Below are positions 27,526 to 37,225 of a stretch of 64,000 nucleotides of DNA, piece by piece (the first letter of the stretch is position 1; each line of letters begins with the position of its first letter). Source of the stretch: Haladaptatus sp. R4 (lineage in GTDB: Archaea; Halobacteriota; Halobacteria; Halobacteriales; Haladaptataceae); assembly GCF_001625445.1 (NCBI RefSeq), contig NZ_LWHG01000001.1, positions 62,001 through 126,000 on the forward strand, given 5' to 3'. The notes under the pieces are model-generated. The model was given only the letters and a program-made list of their open reading frames with translations. It searched no databases and had not been told where the DNA came from. The position numbers were made by a program, and so were the translations under genes.

Positions 27526-28550
27526 CGCTGTGAATCCCTCAAGATGAGCGGCCCGATGGCCAGCGTCCGTTTTGCGACCGTGGCGATACGGAGGATGTAG
27601 GAGACCAGCAGCATGAACGGGATGAGCGACACCGTGAACGCCCCGGCGACGACCAACAGGATATCCGAAAATCCGAGGGTCGTGCCGGTGAACGTCCCGC
27701 TCCCGACGAAGGCGAGCATCGCTCCCGCAACGAACAGCGCCGGAATCGCGGCGTACAGGATTAACTGCGAGAGGTCGATGAGCGCCCACTGGAAGTAGAG
27801 CGTCTTGATGTGTTCGCGCGCCGGGCCGAACATCGACAGCGAGGTCTTCAACTGCTCGAACTTCCGGTGTTGGTCGTCCGAGAGGTCGTCCCCGTACTCG
27901 TCGCGCATCCGCTCGACGTGGAAGATCTTCCACGAATAGTTGAAGTTGAGCGCCGCGAACAGCACGTCGAAGGTACCGAACTTCGCGCCGTCGAGTTGCT
28001 CTTTGACCGTGTCGGCGTTCCCCGTGAGGCTGTCGATGAACTCGTCGAGTTCGTCGAGCAGGTCGTTGTTCCCGTCCTCGCTGACCGCGTCCCGAAGCTC
28101 GTTCGCCCGACGTTCGGTCGTGTCCAGTATCTCCTGAAGGAACTTCGACGGGTCCGAGGGCGTCGTGTGGCCGATCATCTCGCTGACGAAGCCTCGGAAG
28201 TCCATGGCGTCGCTCATCCGTCCCCGTTGATCGCCGAGCGGTCCGTTCTCCTGCGAGATGACCAACTGGGTGATGGTGACGACGAGCGTCGTCGCGGTGA
28301 TGTTCGCGCCGAGCAGGGTCGAGAACATCGTCTCGATGGTGTCCGACGTCGCGATTGCGGATTTCAGCGGCGGATACAGAAACGTCCCGGCGAGGACGAA
28401 GGCGATAAAAAAGAGCACCGCCATCGACCCCGTGATGACGAGCCGTCGTGCTCCGAGGGCGAGCCAGAGTTTGATTCGACTCTCGCCCGCCCGCTCGCGC
28501 ATCGTGTTGGCGGTGCTGATTTCGTTGTCGGTGTCGTCTTTCTCATTCAT
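27522..28550 (-). CDS. Four-helix membrane protein of unknown function
   Basis: About 342 residues from ATG 28550; a GTG at 28565 is in frame. Two membrane helices early (residues about 32-55, 72-90, the latter into ANITATTLVVTITQLVIS) and two late (about 250-275, 290-315), separated by a long acidic region of helical, possibly coiled-coil character. It resembles DUF2254-type membrane proteins in layout. It sits between a DUF4177-like mini-gene and a Tat lipoprotein with overlapping ends on both sides. Confidence 0.75.
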   Translation of the reverse strand: MNEKDDTDNEISTANTMRERAGESRIKLWLALGARRLVITGSMAVLFFIAFVLAGTFLYPPLKSAIATSDTIETMFSTLLGANITATTLVVTITQLVISQENGPLGDQRGRMSDAMDFRGFVSEMIGHTTPSDPSKFLQEILDTTERRANELRDAVSEDGNNDLLDELDEFIDSLTGNADTVKEQLDGAKFGTFDVLFAALNFNYSWKIFHVERMRDEYGDDLSDDQHRKFEQLKTSLSMFGPAREHIKTLYFQWALIDLSQLILYAAIPALFVAGAMLAFVGSGTFTGTTLGFSDILLVVAGAFTVSLIPFMLLVSYILRIATVAKRTLAIGPLILRDSQR

Positions 28551-28758
28551 CTCCGTCGTCGTCACCCCTCCTCGCCGGTCGCTTGAAGACGAGATACTTC
28601 GTCCCCCCGCCGACGTACTCGATCGTCGTCACCAACTCCCAGCCGTCTTCACCGAGTTCGTTCAGGTCGTTGATGGGGTCGATGGATTCCTTCTTCGTAC
28701 TCCCCCTCGGCGGCCTGATGGTGTGGTACTCCCACTCCCGTTCATTTCCGTGTCGCAT
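28543..28758 (-). CDS. DUF4177-like small protein
   Basis: 71 residues. The pattern EWEYHTIRPPRG, INDLNELGEDGWELVTTIEY and KYLVFKRP is the DUF4177 layout, a small strand-helix-strand domain with a GWELV core. Function unknown. The end overlaps the start of the membrane protein gene, so it is the first gene of a three-gene unit. Confidence 0.8.
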   Translation of the reverse strand: MRHGNEREWEYHTIRPPRGSTKKESIDPINDLNELGEDGWELVTTIEYVGGGTKYLVFKRPARRGDDDGDE

Positions 28759-28792
28759 TCACTCTCTATTACCCGGTCAAGTCGAACGAGAA

Positions 28793-29716
28793 TCATTGTT
28801 GTGGCCCGGTCTCCTCGTCTCGTTTTCGGATTATTTCGACACAATTCTCGTCTTCCCCGTCTTCAGCGACCAGTTCGTACATCGAGGCCGTCGGGTCCTT
28901 GACGATGTAGCCGAGCAGGCTTCCGAACCCGTTGTGTTCGGGATGCAGACCGAGGCCGCTTCCCGCACCGACCAGTCCCGGCGGTTCCGTGTCGAGCGTC
29001 TCCCGCCACCAATCCCCATCGAAAAACAGGGTCGATATCTCCATGTGCTTCACGTCGTGTGTGAAACAGTAGCCCCCCGACACCAACAGCGGCCAGAGGT
29101 GTTCGAGGCAGGTCTCGGCCGATTCCCGCAGTCCGACGTCGAGAAAGACGAGCGCACACGGTTCCTCGAAGGAGGGCATCGAGCGGTCGAAGTAGCCGGG
29201 ATGAAACCGGCAGACGGAGATGTCCCCGTAGCGTGCGATGTTCTCCTGTACCTCCTCTATCGGCGCGCCCCACGAGTCCTCGTCGTACGTGTGGACCTGC
29301 TCGGATTTGATCAGCGTGTGCTCCCGGTCGTTTTCGTTCGGTTCCGGCATTCCCTCGAAGGAGTCGAACACCTCCAGCGGTCGGTCACAGAGTCCGGCGA
29401 CGAGCGAGAGGTTGGCCGTACTGCCACCTTTGTAACAGCCACACTCGATCAGACTCCCGTCCACGTCGGGCGGTATCGTCAGTACTTTCGTGGCGATGAC
29501 GAGATGTTCCAGAAACGTCGAACCGGTCTGTATCTCGACGTTGTTCCGCGCCATCCTCGCGGCCAAGACGACTTTGTCCAAGAATCCGACCCCGTACTCC
29601 GCTCCGGTTTCGGGTCGAAAGTACTCGGCGAGGACGACCGGCATGCTCGCCACCAGGAGGGCGAATCGGTACAGTCGAGCGACCGATCCAACCACGCTTC
29701 GAACGTTTCGTTCCAT
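28793..29716 (-). CDS. TylF/MycF-like SAM-dependent methyltransferase
   Basis: 307 residues from ATG 29714-29716; the upstream open frame to 29866 is discarded because ATG 29716 follows AT-rich DNA. A hydrophobic N-terminal segment (LYRFALLVASMPVVLAEY) may associate with the membrane. LIECGCYKGGSTANLSL is the SAM-binding motif, followed by VFDSFEGMPEPNE typical of TylF (macrocin O-methyltransferase) proteins, and FLDVGLRES and FTHDVKHME near the metal site; the second Asp usual in the DxD is Gly here. May methylate a sugar, possibly in surface glycans. It is followed by no glycosyltransferases here. Confidence 0.85.
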   Translation of the reverse strand: MERNVRSVVGSVARLYRFALLVASMPVVLAEYFRPETGAEYGVGFLDKVVLAARMARNNVEIQTGSTFLEHLVIATKVLTIPPDVDGSLIECGCYKGGSTANLSLVAGLCDRPLEVFDSFEGMPEPNENDREHTLIKSEQVHTYDEDSWGAPIEEVQENIARYGDISVCRFHPGYFDRSMPSFEEPCALVFLDVGLRESAETCLEHLWPLLVSGGYCFTHDVKHMEISTLFFDGDWWRETLDTEPPGLVGAGSGLGLHPEHNGFGSLLGYIVKDPTASMYELVAEDGEDENCVEIIRKRDEETGPQQ

Positions 29717-29780
29717 ATAACTCCCGTGTGTATCGTCTGGAAGTTTGTTATGGTCCTTCCGAGCCATCGGTAAGGGGTTC

Positions 29781-30892
29781 CTACGCGGTATCCCGCTCGG
29801 CGAACGAGATGTGCCAGTTCGACCGCAGCCCGAGACGGGTTCCCCCCACACTCCATCCGTCGTCATCGAGCGGCAGTGCGACGAGGCGGCAGTCGAAGTC
29901 GGAGAGCCACGAGAGGGGTGGTCCCGCGTCGCCGACGAACCCGAACCGAATCAGTACCTCCGGTGGAATCGTCCCGTTCGTGACCGACACGATGTCCGCG
30001 TCGCCGCAGTCGCGGACGATTCGGTCGAGTAGCGCCACGAACGCGTTGTCCCGCGAGTCGCCGCCGACCAATGGCACCACATCCGCGAGTTGAACCACTG
30101 TTACGCCGTCCGACGTCGTCCGCTTTCGAACCACGATTCCGGCGACCCGGTCGCCGGAATCGACGCGACGTACGTGGTCCGTTCCCATTCGGGGCTCGAA
30201 AATCGCCACCGGTAGAACGTCTCGTCGCGGAGGGCGTGAATCGCCTCGGGCGGGTTCGTCGCGTACAAGTCGGCGAGGACTCCGGCTTCGACCCCCGAAC
30301 GACGGGTGATGGAAAACGCCTCGGAATCTCCCACCGCGGAGCGATACAGGCCGTGAACGTCGTTCGTGAGCGGGAGAACGTAGTCGAGAACCCCCGAGCC
30401 GACCCCGTCCTCGTCGCCCAAAAATGCGGTCGGGTTCTGAATCCGGTGGTACGTCTCGCGGTCGCCGACGATTTGCCACCCGAGTTTGAGGTACCCGGGT
30501 CGGGAACGCTGATTCGGGAAGTTGAAGAAGAACGCCGGTTCGCCGTCACTGTAGTGGTCGATGGCGTGGCTGGTCATCCGCGTGAACAGCCCCTGCCGAC
30601 GGTGGTCCGGGTGGACCATCGTATCCGCCGGTTGCAGCGCGAGAACGGTCCCGAAACCGACGCGCATGCGAAACGCGAGGAACGGTCGGGCACCGACGAT
30701 TTCGCCGTCCTTCTCCACGACCAACACCGGAACGTGATCGACGTATGGATTGTCCATGTATTTCCACCGGAACCACGCCTCGGTCCGGCGCCGATGGAAG
30801 ACGGCCCGGTCGAGCGAGAGGAACCCGGACAGGTCGCTCGGCTCGTACCAACGAACGACGTACTCGTCTTCGGCTCGGTTTAGTACGGACAT
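29781..30892 (-). CDS. GNAT-family N-acetyltransferase, one-base deletion
   Basis: The N-terminal frame from ATG 30892 (MSVLNRAEDEYVVRWYEP) contains the GNAT core DTMVHPDHRRQGLFTRMT (acetyl-CoA-binding R/Q-x-x-G-x-G/A-like loop). It goes wrong near 30160, after WERTTYVAS, and ends at 30101 with nonsense. The other frame resumes at SGDRVAGIVVRKRT and runs to 29781. Restoring one base gives about 370 residues, a two-GNAT-domain layout. Substrate unknown. Upstream of the TylF-like gene on the same strand, so both may work on the same surface sugar. Confidence 0.82.
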
Positions 30893-30971
30893 CGGCTTAC
30901 GAACTGGGTTCCCTCGTTCCGTACATAGTTATGTGGAGGAAGAACGTTCGACTGGGTTCCGTTACCGTCCA

Positions 30972-31244
30972 TCACGGAAGTTGCTCGCCGATGGAACCGC
31001 TATCGAAATCGGCTCGGTTTCGAGGGGAAAATCCGTTCCTCCCGTTGCGAACCAGATCACGTTCCCGGAGGATGCGCAGGGAACTGTAGAGTTCCAAATA
31101 TCCGATCCCCAGCGCATCGTGTATCGTCTCGACAGTCGCGCGGCCGACAACGAACAGATAGAGGTACACCAGTTTCGTCCGGGGAGAGGGGAGTTCGGTG
31201 AGAGGAGGGGCTTCCAGTTCGAATACCACACCGTCTTCGATCAT
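30972..31244 (-). CDS. Small winged-helix regulator
   Basis: 90 residues from ATG 31242-31244. LPSPRTKLVYLYLFVVGRATVETIHDALGIG, YLELYSSLRILRERDLVRN is a helix-turn-helix with wing, of TrmB/MarR-like type. Found commonly as stand-alone 90-residue haloarchaeal DNA-binding proteins. Lies between GNAT and amidohydrolase on the same strand. Target unknown. Confidence 0.75.
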   Translation of the reverse strand: MIEDGVVFELEAPPLTELPSPRTKLVYLYLFVVGRATVETIHDALGIGYLELYSSLRILRERDLVRNGRNGFSPRNRADFDSGSIGEQLP

Positions 31245-31323
31245 TACGGCACGTAATGGTCGAACCGTCTTTGTTATACGTCGCCTGAAATCGGCCGCTT
31301 GCGGAGAGTATGACGCCCCCCGC

Positions 31324-32199
31324 TCAGAGGTCCAGGAACTCCTCCGCGTTCTCCCAGAGGATTTTGCGCTGGACATCGTCGGGGAAGTCCAACTCCTCGA
31401 ATTGGTCCAACCACTTCTGCGGTCGAATCATCGGGTAATCGGTCCCGAACATCACCTTGTCCTGCAACAGCGTCTTCGCGTAGTGGAGCACTTGGTCGTC
31501 GATGTACTTCGGGAGCCATCCCGACAGGTCCATGTAGACGTTACCCTTCTGCTGGCAGATGGCGAGTTGCTCTTTCTCCCACGGGAAAGCGGGGTGGGCG
31601 AGGAGGATTTGCAGGTCGGGGTGTTCCGCGGCGAGGTCGTCTATCATCATCGGGTTCCCGTACTTGATCTTGAGTCCGCGGCCACCGGGTGCACCCGCGC
31701 CGAGCGTCGAGTTGCCGCCGTGGAAGACGCAGGGCACGCCGAGGTCCTCGATGGTCGAGAACAGTTCCTCGTGTTCGGGGTCGCTCGGGTCGAAGCCCTG
31801 TGCGATCTGCTGGAACTTGAACCCGGAGAGGTCGAGGTCCTCGACGACCCGGTGGGCTTCCTCCACGCAGTCGTCTTTCAGCGGGTCAACGCTACCGAAG
31901 CCGATGAAGAAGTCGTCGTACTCGTCGCGGATTTCGGCGACGTAGTCGTTCGGCACCGGCGGGTTGCCGGTGTTCGTCTCGGCGTCCCATCCGAGCAGGA
32001 TCGTTCTCCCGATGCCCGCCTCGTGGTACTCCTCGACCAGCGAGTCGTAGGTATCCGTTTCCATCTTCGCGCCGAACTTGTTCGCCGCGTCCTCCATCAT
32101 CTTCCCGCCCGCGTCCTCCAGGAACTCCTTCGTCGGTTGGTGGGCGTGCGTGTCGATGATCCGTGGCTCGTCCTCCTCGGCGAGTACGTCGAGCGTCAT
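31324..32199 (-). CDS. Amidohydrolase family (ACMSD-like) TIM-barrel protein
   Basis: 291 residues. Metal-binding landmarks: IIDTHAHQP at the N-terminus, FKFQ in the middle barrel, VFHGGN, LLAHPAFPW and FGTDYPMI at the end. This is the amidohydrolase_2 group, which includes decarboxylases and lactonases acting on aromatic breakdown products. The exact substrate is not predictable. No operon partner is evident. Confidence 0.92.
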   Translation of the reverse strand: MTLDVLAEEDEPRIIDTHAHQPTKEFLEDAGGKMMEDAANKFGAKMETDTYDSLVEEYHEAGIGRTILLGWDAETNTGNPPVPNDYVAEIRDEYDDFFIGFGSVDPLKDDCVEEAHRVVEDLDLSGFKFQQIAQGFDPSDPEHEELFSTIEDLGVPCVFHGGNSTLGAGAPGGRGLKIKYGNPMMIDDLAAEHPDLQILLAHPAFPWEKEQLAICQQKGNVYMDLSGWLPKYIDDQVLHYAKTLLQDKVMFGTDYPMIRPQKWLDQFEELDFPDDVQRKILWENAEEFLDL

Positions 32200-32366
32200 A
32201 CCTGAGAATTCGCCGGAGAGGTGAAAAAGATGGACGACACGGAGCTAACCGTCGGATCGAACCGAAGAGCAACGGACGTAGCTATGTCACTACTGATGAT
32301 GATTGATATTTTTAGTAATAGAATCACGAACTGATTTTATGGATTATTCTTCCCTTTCTGTTGAAG

Positions 32367-34382
32367 ATGTCCGAGAATCCTGAGACACCTGACACACCCA
32401 GCGAACGAACCGCGACGTTCCGCCGTCGGACGTACCTCAAAGCCGCGACCGGGTCGCTGGCCGCGGCCGGTGCGTTCACCGGGCTAGCCACCCCGATTAC
32501 CACGCCGAACGACGCGGAGACGGATTCATTCGACCTAACCGACCAGACCGTGACCGCCGACGAGTTCCAGTACGACACCACCTACGATGTCGTGGACGAC
32601 CTCGGAATGGACCCGACGGGGGAAGAGCCGATAGACGACATTTTGGGTAACCACTTGGAGAGCAACACGAAGTTGGAGTTCCCGCAGGGAACCTTCCGCG
32701 TCACCGAGTATACGTTCGACTACGGGAACGGACTCCACGACTTCGGGATGGTCGGCGTCGAATCCGGCGCGACCATCGTCCTCGACACGTCGGACGACGT
32801 CACGTCGAGTTCCGGTGCGTCGTGGCTCTCGCTCGGCGGGAGCGGGTCGTCCAACATCCAGTACGAAGGCCTCCGCCACGAGGTCGGAAACGCGCCCGAA
32901 GCGCCGCGGATGCAGATCAACGTGGACGACGGCCTGTTGGTGCGGGACGTGCGCCATCGCGGCGTCCACGACGGCTCGAAGGGCCCGTTCATCTTCGGCA
33001 TCTTCACCGAGGACGGGTCGGGACTCATCGACGGACTCCACGCTCCCGACGGCGCACCCGACGGCAGCGGTGCGGTCGGCCTCTTCGTCCACCAGTACAC
33101 GAAAGGGAGCCTCGAATGCAGGGACTGTTGGATCGAGGGCTTCCCGAACAACGGCCTCTACGAGTCGAAAAAGAGCACCGGGACGGTGACGGTGAACGGC
33201 GGACTGTACAAGAACAACAACATCGCGAACGTCCGCCTCGCCGGGTCGGGCGGCACGGTTCGGGATTGCTGCGTCGTCGTCAACGAACCCCATTCGGACC
33301 CGGATTTCCCGACGAACATGCGCGGCATCTGGCTGTTCGCCGACGACGCGACGGTCGAGAACTGCGACGTGGTGCAGGTCGCCGACGCGGCGAGCGACGG
33401 GGGTATCGTCGTCGCCGGAAGCGGGACGACCGAGATTCGGGACACGAGGATTCGAATCCGCACGGACGACACGGCGGCGATGTACGCCGTGAAGCCGGAA
33501 TCCACGCCCGCACCGGTCGTCTGTTCCGGCGTCGAGGTGAAAGGCGACGCCGACCACACGGGAGGCGGGAATCCGGGCAGCGCCGCACTTCGTGCCTTCG
33601 GACGACCGAACTCCGTCTTCTGGTCTTGCTGTGTGAAACAGACCGGCAACGACCGGGACGGCGTTCTCCTGCAGTACTGCGACGGAAGCAGGGTGAAGGG
33701 GAGTTCGTTCGACGTGACCGGGGACGCCGTCGTCCTCGACCACTCCAACGACGTGATACGAAAGAACAACTCGGTCGGCACCACCCGGTGTGCCCACCCG
33801 TCGTGTCCGGACGACCTGAACACGGCGATCGATCGGTTCGACGACGGCACCCTCTCGGCGTATTCGTTCGACCGGGGCGAATCCGGGGCGGGCGTCGTTT
33901 CCTCGCCGACTCGAAGCAGGGGCGGCGCGCTCTCGGTCGGGGACACGGTCACGGAGATGGCGAGCACGGACGGACTTCCGGCGTATCCCGCGGCGGGCGA
34001 CACCGTCAGTTACTGGCTTCGCGGTGATGGTGGCGCAACGGACGTAAACCTCTCGTACGGCGTCCAAAACGACGAAAATCGGTATTTCGTCCGCGTGGAC
34101 ATCGCCAACGCCGACCTCATTCTCTTCCGGTACGAGAACGGGACGACGCACCGACTCGATTCGAATTCGGGGGGCTACACCCTCTCACAAAAGACGTGGT
34201 ACGAACTCGTCGTGGACTGGAGCGAGGACGGAAACCACATGGCGACGCTCCGGGACGCCGACGGTAACCGCATCGCGCACGTCGTGGGAAGCGACGCGAC
34301 GTGGTCCTCCGGCGGCATCGGCTACGACGCGTATCTCGACTGCGGGCAGCGGGTCGTCTTCGACGACGTGACGTTACGGTAA
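32367..34382 (+). CDS. Tat-exported right-handed beta-helix protein with C-terminal LamG-like domain
   Basis: 671 residues from ATG 32367. The Tat signal is RRRTYLKAATGSLAAAGAF. Residues about 60-480 form a pectate-lyase-like beta-helix: repeated short strands with Gly/Asn turns (NGLYESKKS, NNNIANVRLAG, TVRDCCVVV, RDTRIRI) and many cysteines. The last 170 residues (TAIDRFDDGTLSAYSFD to VFDDVTLR) look like a concanavalin/LamG beta-sandwich with YSWL-type carbohydrate-binding pattern. Probably a cell-surface or secreted polysaccharide-active protein; hydrolase, lyase or only binding cannot be decided. Long AT-rich promoter upstream (32283-32350). Confidence 0.85.
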   Translation: MSENPETPDTPSERTATFRRRTYLKAATGSLAAAGAFTGLATPITTPNDAETDSFDLTDQTVTADEFQYDTTYDVVDDLGMDPTGEEPIDDILGNHLESNTKLEFPQGTFRVTEYTFDYGNGLHDFGMVGVESGATIVLDTSDDVTSSSGASWLSLGGSGSSNIQYEGLRHEVGNAPEAPRMQINVDDGLLVRDVRHRGVHDGSKGPFIFGIFTEDGSGLIDGLHAPDGAPDGSGAVGLFVHQYTKGSLECRDCWIEGFPNNGLYESKKSTGTVTVNGGLYKNNNIANVRLAGSGGTVRDCCVVVNEPHSDPDFPTNMRGIWLFADDATVENCDVVQVADAASDGGIVVAGSGTTEIRDTRIRIRTDDTAAMYAVKPESTPAPVVCSGVEVKGDADHTGGGNPGSAALRAFGRPNSVFWSCCVKQTGNDRDGVLLQYCDGSRVKGSSFDVTGDAVVLDHSNDVIRKNNSVGTTRCAHPSCPDDLNTAIDRFDDGTLSAYSFDRGESGAGVVSSPTRSRGGALSVGDTVTEMASTDGLPAYPAAGDTVSYWLRGDGGATDVNLSYGVQNDENRYFVRVDIANADLILFRYENGTTHRLDSNSGGYTLSQKTWYELVVDWSEDGNHMATLRDADGNRIAHVVGSDATWSSGGIGYDAYLDCGQRVVFDDVTLR

Positions 34383-34555
34383 ACGGGGAACGACGGGCGT
34401 CCCGGCCACGAGGGCTGTTTCCGAACGAGTCGAAATTTGTTCTCACATTCTTCATAACCCACAAACCAGTTGTACACCATTTAACCATATGTCTATATTA
34501 AAATTCTTCTAGCTTAATCGAATAAGTTTTAACGGCGAAATTAATATGCCTTCTT

Positions 34556-35383
34556 ATGGTTGGAAAAGAGTCGAACGATGTCGCCGCACCATCTCGAACG
34601 CGCCGCTCGTTTTTACGCCGGACCGGTCTTGTCGTCGCAGGGACTTCCACTGCACTCGCTACTGAAAGTGCGGCTCGCGAGGCGATTCGTACGACGTATA
34701 CTATCCGCGAGGGGACGCCGGACGAAACCGATGTGTACATCACTGATACTCAAACAGAAGGACCGGTCGCCGTAGTCGTCGGTGGGATTCAAGGTAACGA
34801 ACCCGCTGGCTATCAAGCGGCGGGCGGCATCAAAACGTGGTCGATCAACCGTGGAACGCTCGTTACGATTCCACGAGCGAACCCGGTCGCCATCCAACGT
34901 GACACCTATCTCAACGACAACGGGAACTTAAACCGGAAGTTCCCACCCGGAGAAACACCGACGACGCCGCTCGCACGGGCGATTTGGGGCGTCATCGCGT
35001 CGTACGATCCCGACATCGTGATCAACCTCCACAGCTCACAGGGAATCTATCGCGAGGACGTTGGCCCAGATGGCGTCGGGCAAGCCATCTATCCGACGAC
35101 CGCTCCGGGAGCGAGCGAGGACGCGATCGCAACGGCGGAGTACATGAATCGCTATCATGTCGACGATTCGTTCCCCGACTATTATCGGTTCCAGCGCGGG
35201 AACACCATCGACGGGACGCGACCGTACCTCGTTCATAAGACCGATGCGGATCTCGGCGTGCCCGGGTTCATCGTCGAGAGCACCCGATACGAAACTTCCC
35301 TCGCAACCCGCAGGAACTGGGAGCTCAACATCGTTCACCATCTGTTGGGTCGTCACGGTATCGACCGAACCTACGAAAGCTGA
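34556..35383 (+). CDS. Tat-exported M14/aspartoacylase-like metallohydrolase
   Basis: 275 residues. The signal contains SRTRRSFLRRTGLVVAG, so export is by Tat. The fold resembles succinylglutamate desuccinylase/aspartoacylase: VVVGGIQGNEPAGYQ at the first zinc motif, NLNRKFPPG for substrate binding and VINLHSS with His159 as the last ligand. The usual HGNE is QGNE here: Gln79 replaces the first histidine ligand and Glu82 is kept. Activity may be altered or lost. Length fits a single catalytic domain. The substrate is unknown; peptidoglycan is absent in archaea, so amide or peptide hydrolysis outside the cell is possible. Confidence 0.8.
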   Translation: MVGKESNDVAAPSRTRRSFLRRTGLVVAGTSTALATESAAREAIRTTYTIREGTPDETDVYITDTQTEGPVAVVVGGIQGNEPAGYQAAGGIKTWSINRGTLVTIPRANPVAIQRDTYLNDNGNLNRKFPPGETPTTPLARAIWGVIASYDPDIVINLHSSQGIYREDVGPDGVGQAIYPTTAPGASEDAIATAEYMNRYHVDDSFPDYYRFQRGNTIDGTRPYLVHKTDADLGVPGFIVESTRYETSLATRRNWELNIVHHLLGRHGIDRTYES

Positions 35384-35404
35384 TCGACTTCTTCGCCCGC
35401 CGTT

Positions 35405-36601
35405 TCATACTCCGGCGTGCAGCAGGAAGACCGCAATCGCGCTCGTGAGAATGGAAACCGGGAGTCCGACCGACAGTAGCCGAACGATGGAGATGTCCAC
35501 GCCGCGTCGGGCGGCCTGCTGGAGGACGATGAGCGTGGCTGCGCTGGCGATAGGTGTCGCGTTTCCGGCGAGGGTGCTGACCGCCGAGAGAACTAACCAC
35601 CCCGCGTCCCCCGACACGCCCGACGAGAGCAGGACGACGGCCGGGACGTTGCTGATGAGGTTCGAGAGGACGAACGTGAGTCCGGCGAACCGCCATCCCG
35701 CGCCGAATCCGCCGACGACGCTCATGAGCGAGGTTTGCTCCAGACTCCCGACGAGGATGAAGATGCCGACGAACAGCACGATGATGCTCCAATCCATCCC
35801 GTGGAGCACGTCCTCGCCCGGAACCCGCCGGAACAACTGGAGCCACGAGATGTGGAGGATACCCATCGATGCCGCGATGATTCCGGGGTCAGCGTCGGGA
35901 AACAGGATGAGGAGTACGAACGTTGCGAGGAGGAACGCGAGGCTCGACAGCGCCCACTCCTCGTCGATATCGGGGACGGGAACCTCGGGAAGCGGAACTC
36001 CGGACGTCGTTATCGGGACGAGGACGAGCGCCGCGACGAACAGGCAGACGAACGCGACGGGTGCGAGATGGGTGACGAATTCGACCGACGTCAGACCGCT
36101 GCGGTTCAGGATGTAGGCGTTCTGCGGGTTGCCGAGCGGCGTCGCCACGCTCCCGATGTTCGCGCCGAGGACGACGGCGATGAGCGGCGGAATCGGGTCG
36201 ACGTCGGCGTTCCGGACCACCTTCACGAGAATCGGCGTCAGCAGGAGCACCGTCGCGTCGTTGAGCGCGAACGTACTGAGGACGGCCGCGAGCACGAGCG
36301 TCCCGACGGTCAACCGTCGGGCCGTCCCGGTGTAGTCCACGAGATACGACCCTGCCCACCCGTAAAAGCCGCTCAGCGAGAGCGCTTCGACGTGCGCGAG
36401 CATGCCGAACAGCAGGAGTAGGGTGCTCGTGTCCACGCTCGCCAGCGCCTCGTCGGGGGAAATGGCCCCGATGGCGAGGACGACGACTGCACCCGTCGCG
36501 CTCGTCAACGACCGGCTGAGGGGGTAGACGCGGATCTGATTGAAGAACAGCAGGCCGAACGTCACGAGGACGACGGCGATCACGAGCGCGTCGGAAGCCA
36601 T
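35405..36601 (-). CDS. SLC13/ArsB-type (ion transporter superfamily) anion permease
   Basis: 398 residues, 10 or more membrane helices. Two inverted repeats are visible, each with a conserved Asn/Pro hairpin: ALNDATVLLLTPI and GANIGSVATPLGNPQN in the first half, LSNLISNVPAVVLLSSG and AGNATPIASAATLIVLQ in the second. These match the IT superfamily (SLC13 dicarboxylate/sulfate, ArsB arsenite, YbiR). Substrate cannot be told; no arsenic genes are near. Convergent with the M14-like gene. Confidence 0.88.
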   Translation of the reverse strand: MASDALVIAVVLVTFGLLFFNQIRVYPLSRSLTSATGAVVVLAIGAISPDEALASVDTSTLLLLFGMLAHVEALSLSGFYGWAGSYLVDYTGTARRLTVGTLVLAAVLSTFALNDATVLLLTPILVKVVRNADVDPIPPLIAVVLGANIGSVATPLGNPQNAYILNRSGLTSVEFVTHLAPVAFVCLFVAALVLVPITTSGVPLPEVPVPDIDEEWALSSLAFLLATFVLLILFPDADPGIIAASMGILHISWLQLFRRVPGEDVLHGMDWSIIVLFVGIFILVGSLEQTSLMSVVGGFGAGWRFAGLTFVLSNLISNVPAVVLLSSGVSGDAGWLVLSAVSTLAGNATPIASAATLIVLQQAARRGVDISIVRLLSVGLPVSILTSAIAVFLLHAGV

Positions 36602-36712
36602 GTCCGGTTGTTCACTCGGGGAAATAAAGGATGTTCGGACAGGATGAGGGTCGCGTTTCGACCCTCGACCGAAATATACAGTGTGACTTTCGTCGATTCG
36701 TGGCGATTCGAG

Positions 36713-37174
36713 TCAGTCCCGCGTCTTGATGAGGAACTTCATGTCGCCCTCGAAGACGACGGTGTCCTCCTGGTTCGTCATCGTGGTGTCGATGGTGACG
36801 AGACCGGCGTCGTCACGGCTGGACAGTTCCTTGGTTTCGGTGACTTCCATGTCGAGCGAGATGGTGTCGTCCATCTTGACGGGGGCGGGGATGTCCATGT
36901 AGTTCATGCCGAGGAACGCGAGGACGGTGCGTTCGAGGAAGCCACAGCGGTAGACGAACCCGGTGGCCAGCGAAAACGTCATCGGGCCGTGGGCGACGCG
37001 CTCGCCGAAGTATTCGTCCTCGGCGTACTCCTTGTTGGTGTGGAGTTCCGTCCAGTCGCCCGTGAAGGCCGAGTGCTGAACGAAGTCGTACTCGGTGACG
37101 GTTCGGCCGACGCTTTCGAACGTTTGGCCCTCTTCGAAGTCCTCGAAGTGGTGCGGTTCGTAGCTGTAAGGCAT
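36713..37174 (-). CDS. MaoC-like hotdog dehydratase
   Basis: 153 residues from ATG 37172-37174. FEEGQTFESVGRTVTEYDFVQHSAFTGDWTELHTN is the MaoC hydratase-2 pattern with catalytic Asp (TGDW) and His (ELHTN), followed by VAHGPMTFSLATG. It should hydrate an enoyl-CoA. It is divergent from a PaaI-type thioesterase with 51 bp between starts and a shared AT-rich promoter. Confidence 0.92.
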   Translation of the reverse strand: MPYSYEPHHFEDFEEGQTFESVGRTVTEYDFVQHSAFTGDWTELHTNKEYAEDEYFGERVAHGPMTFSLATGFVYRCGFLERTVLAFLGMNYMDIPAPVKMDDTISLDMEVTETKELSSRDDAGLVTIDTTMTNQEDTVVFEGDMKFLIKTRD

Positions 37175-37225
37175 GTCGAAATCCACTCGGCAAGAATATA
37201 AGTAATTATTGCACTGAATCGGTGT

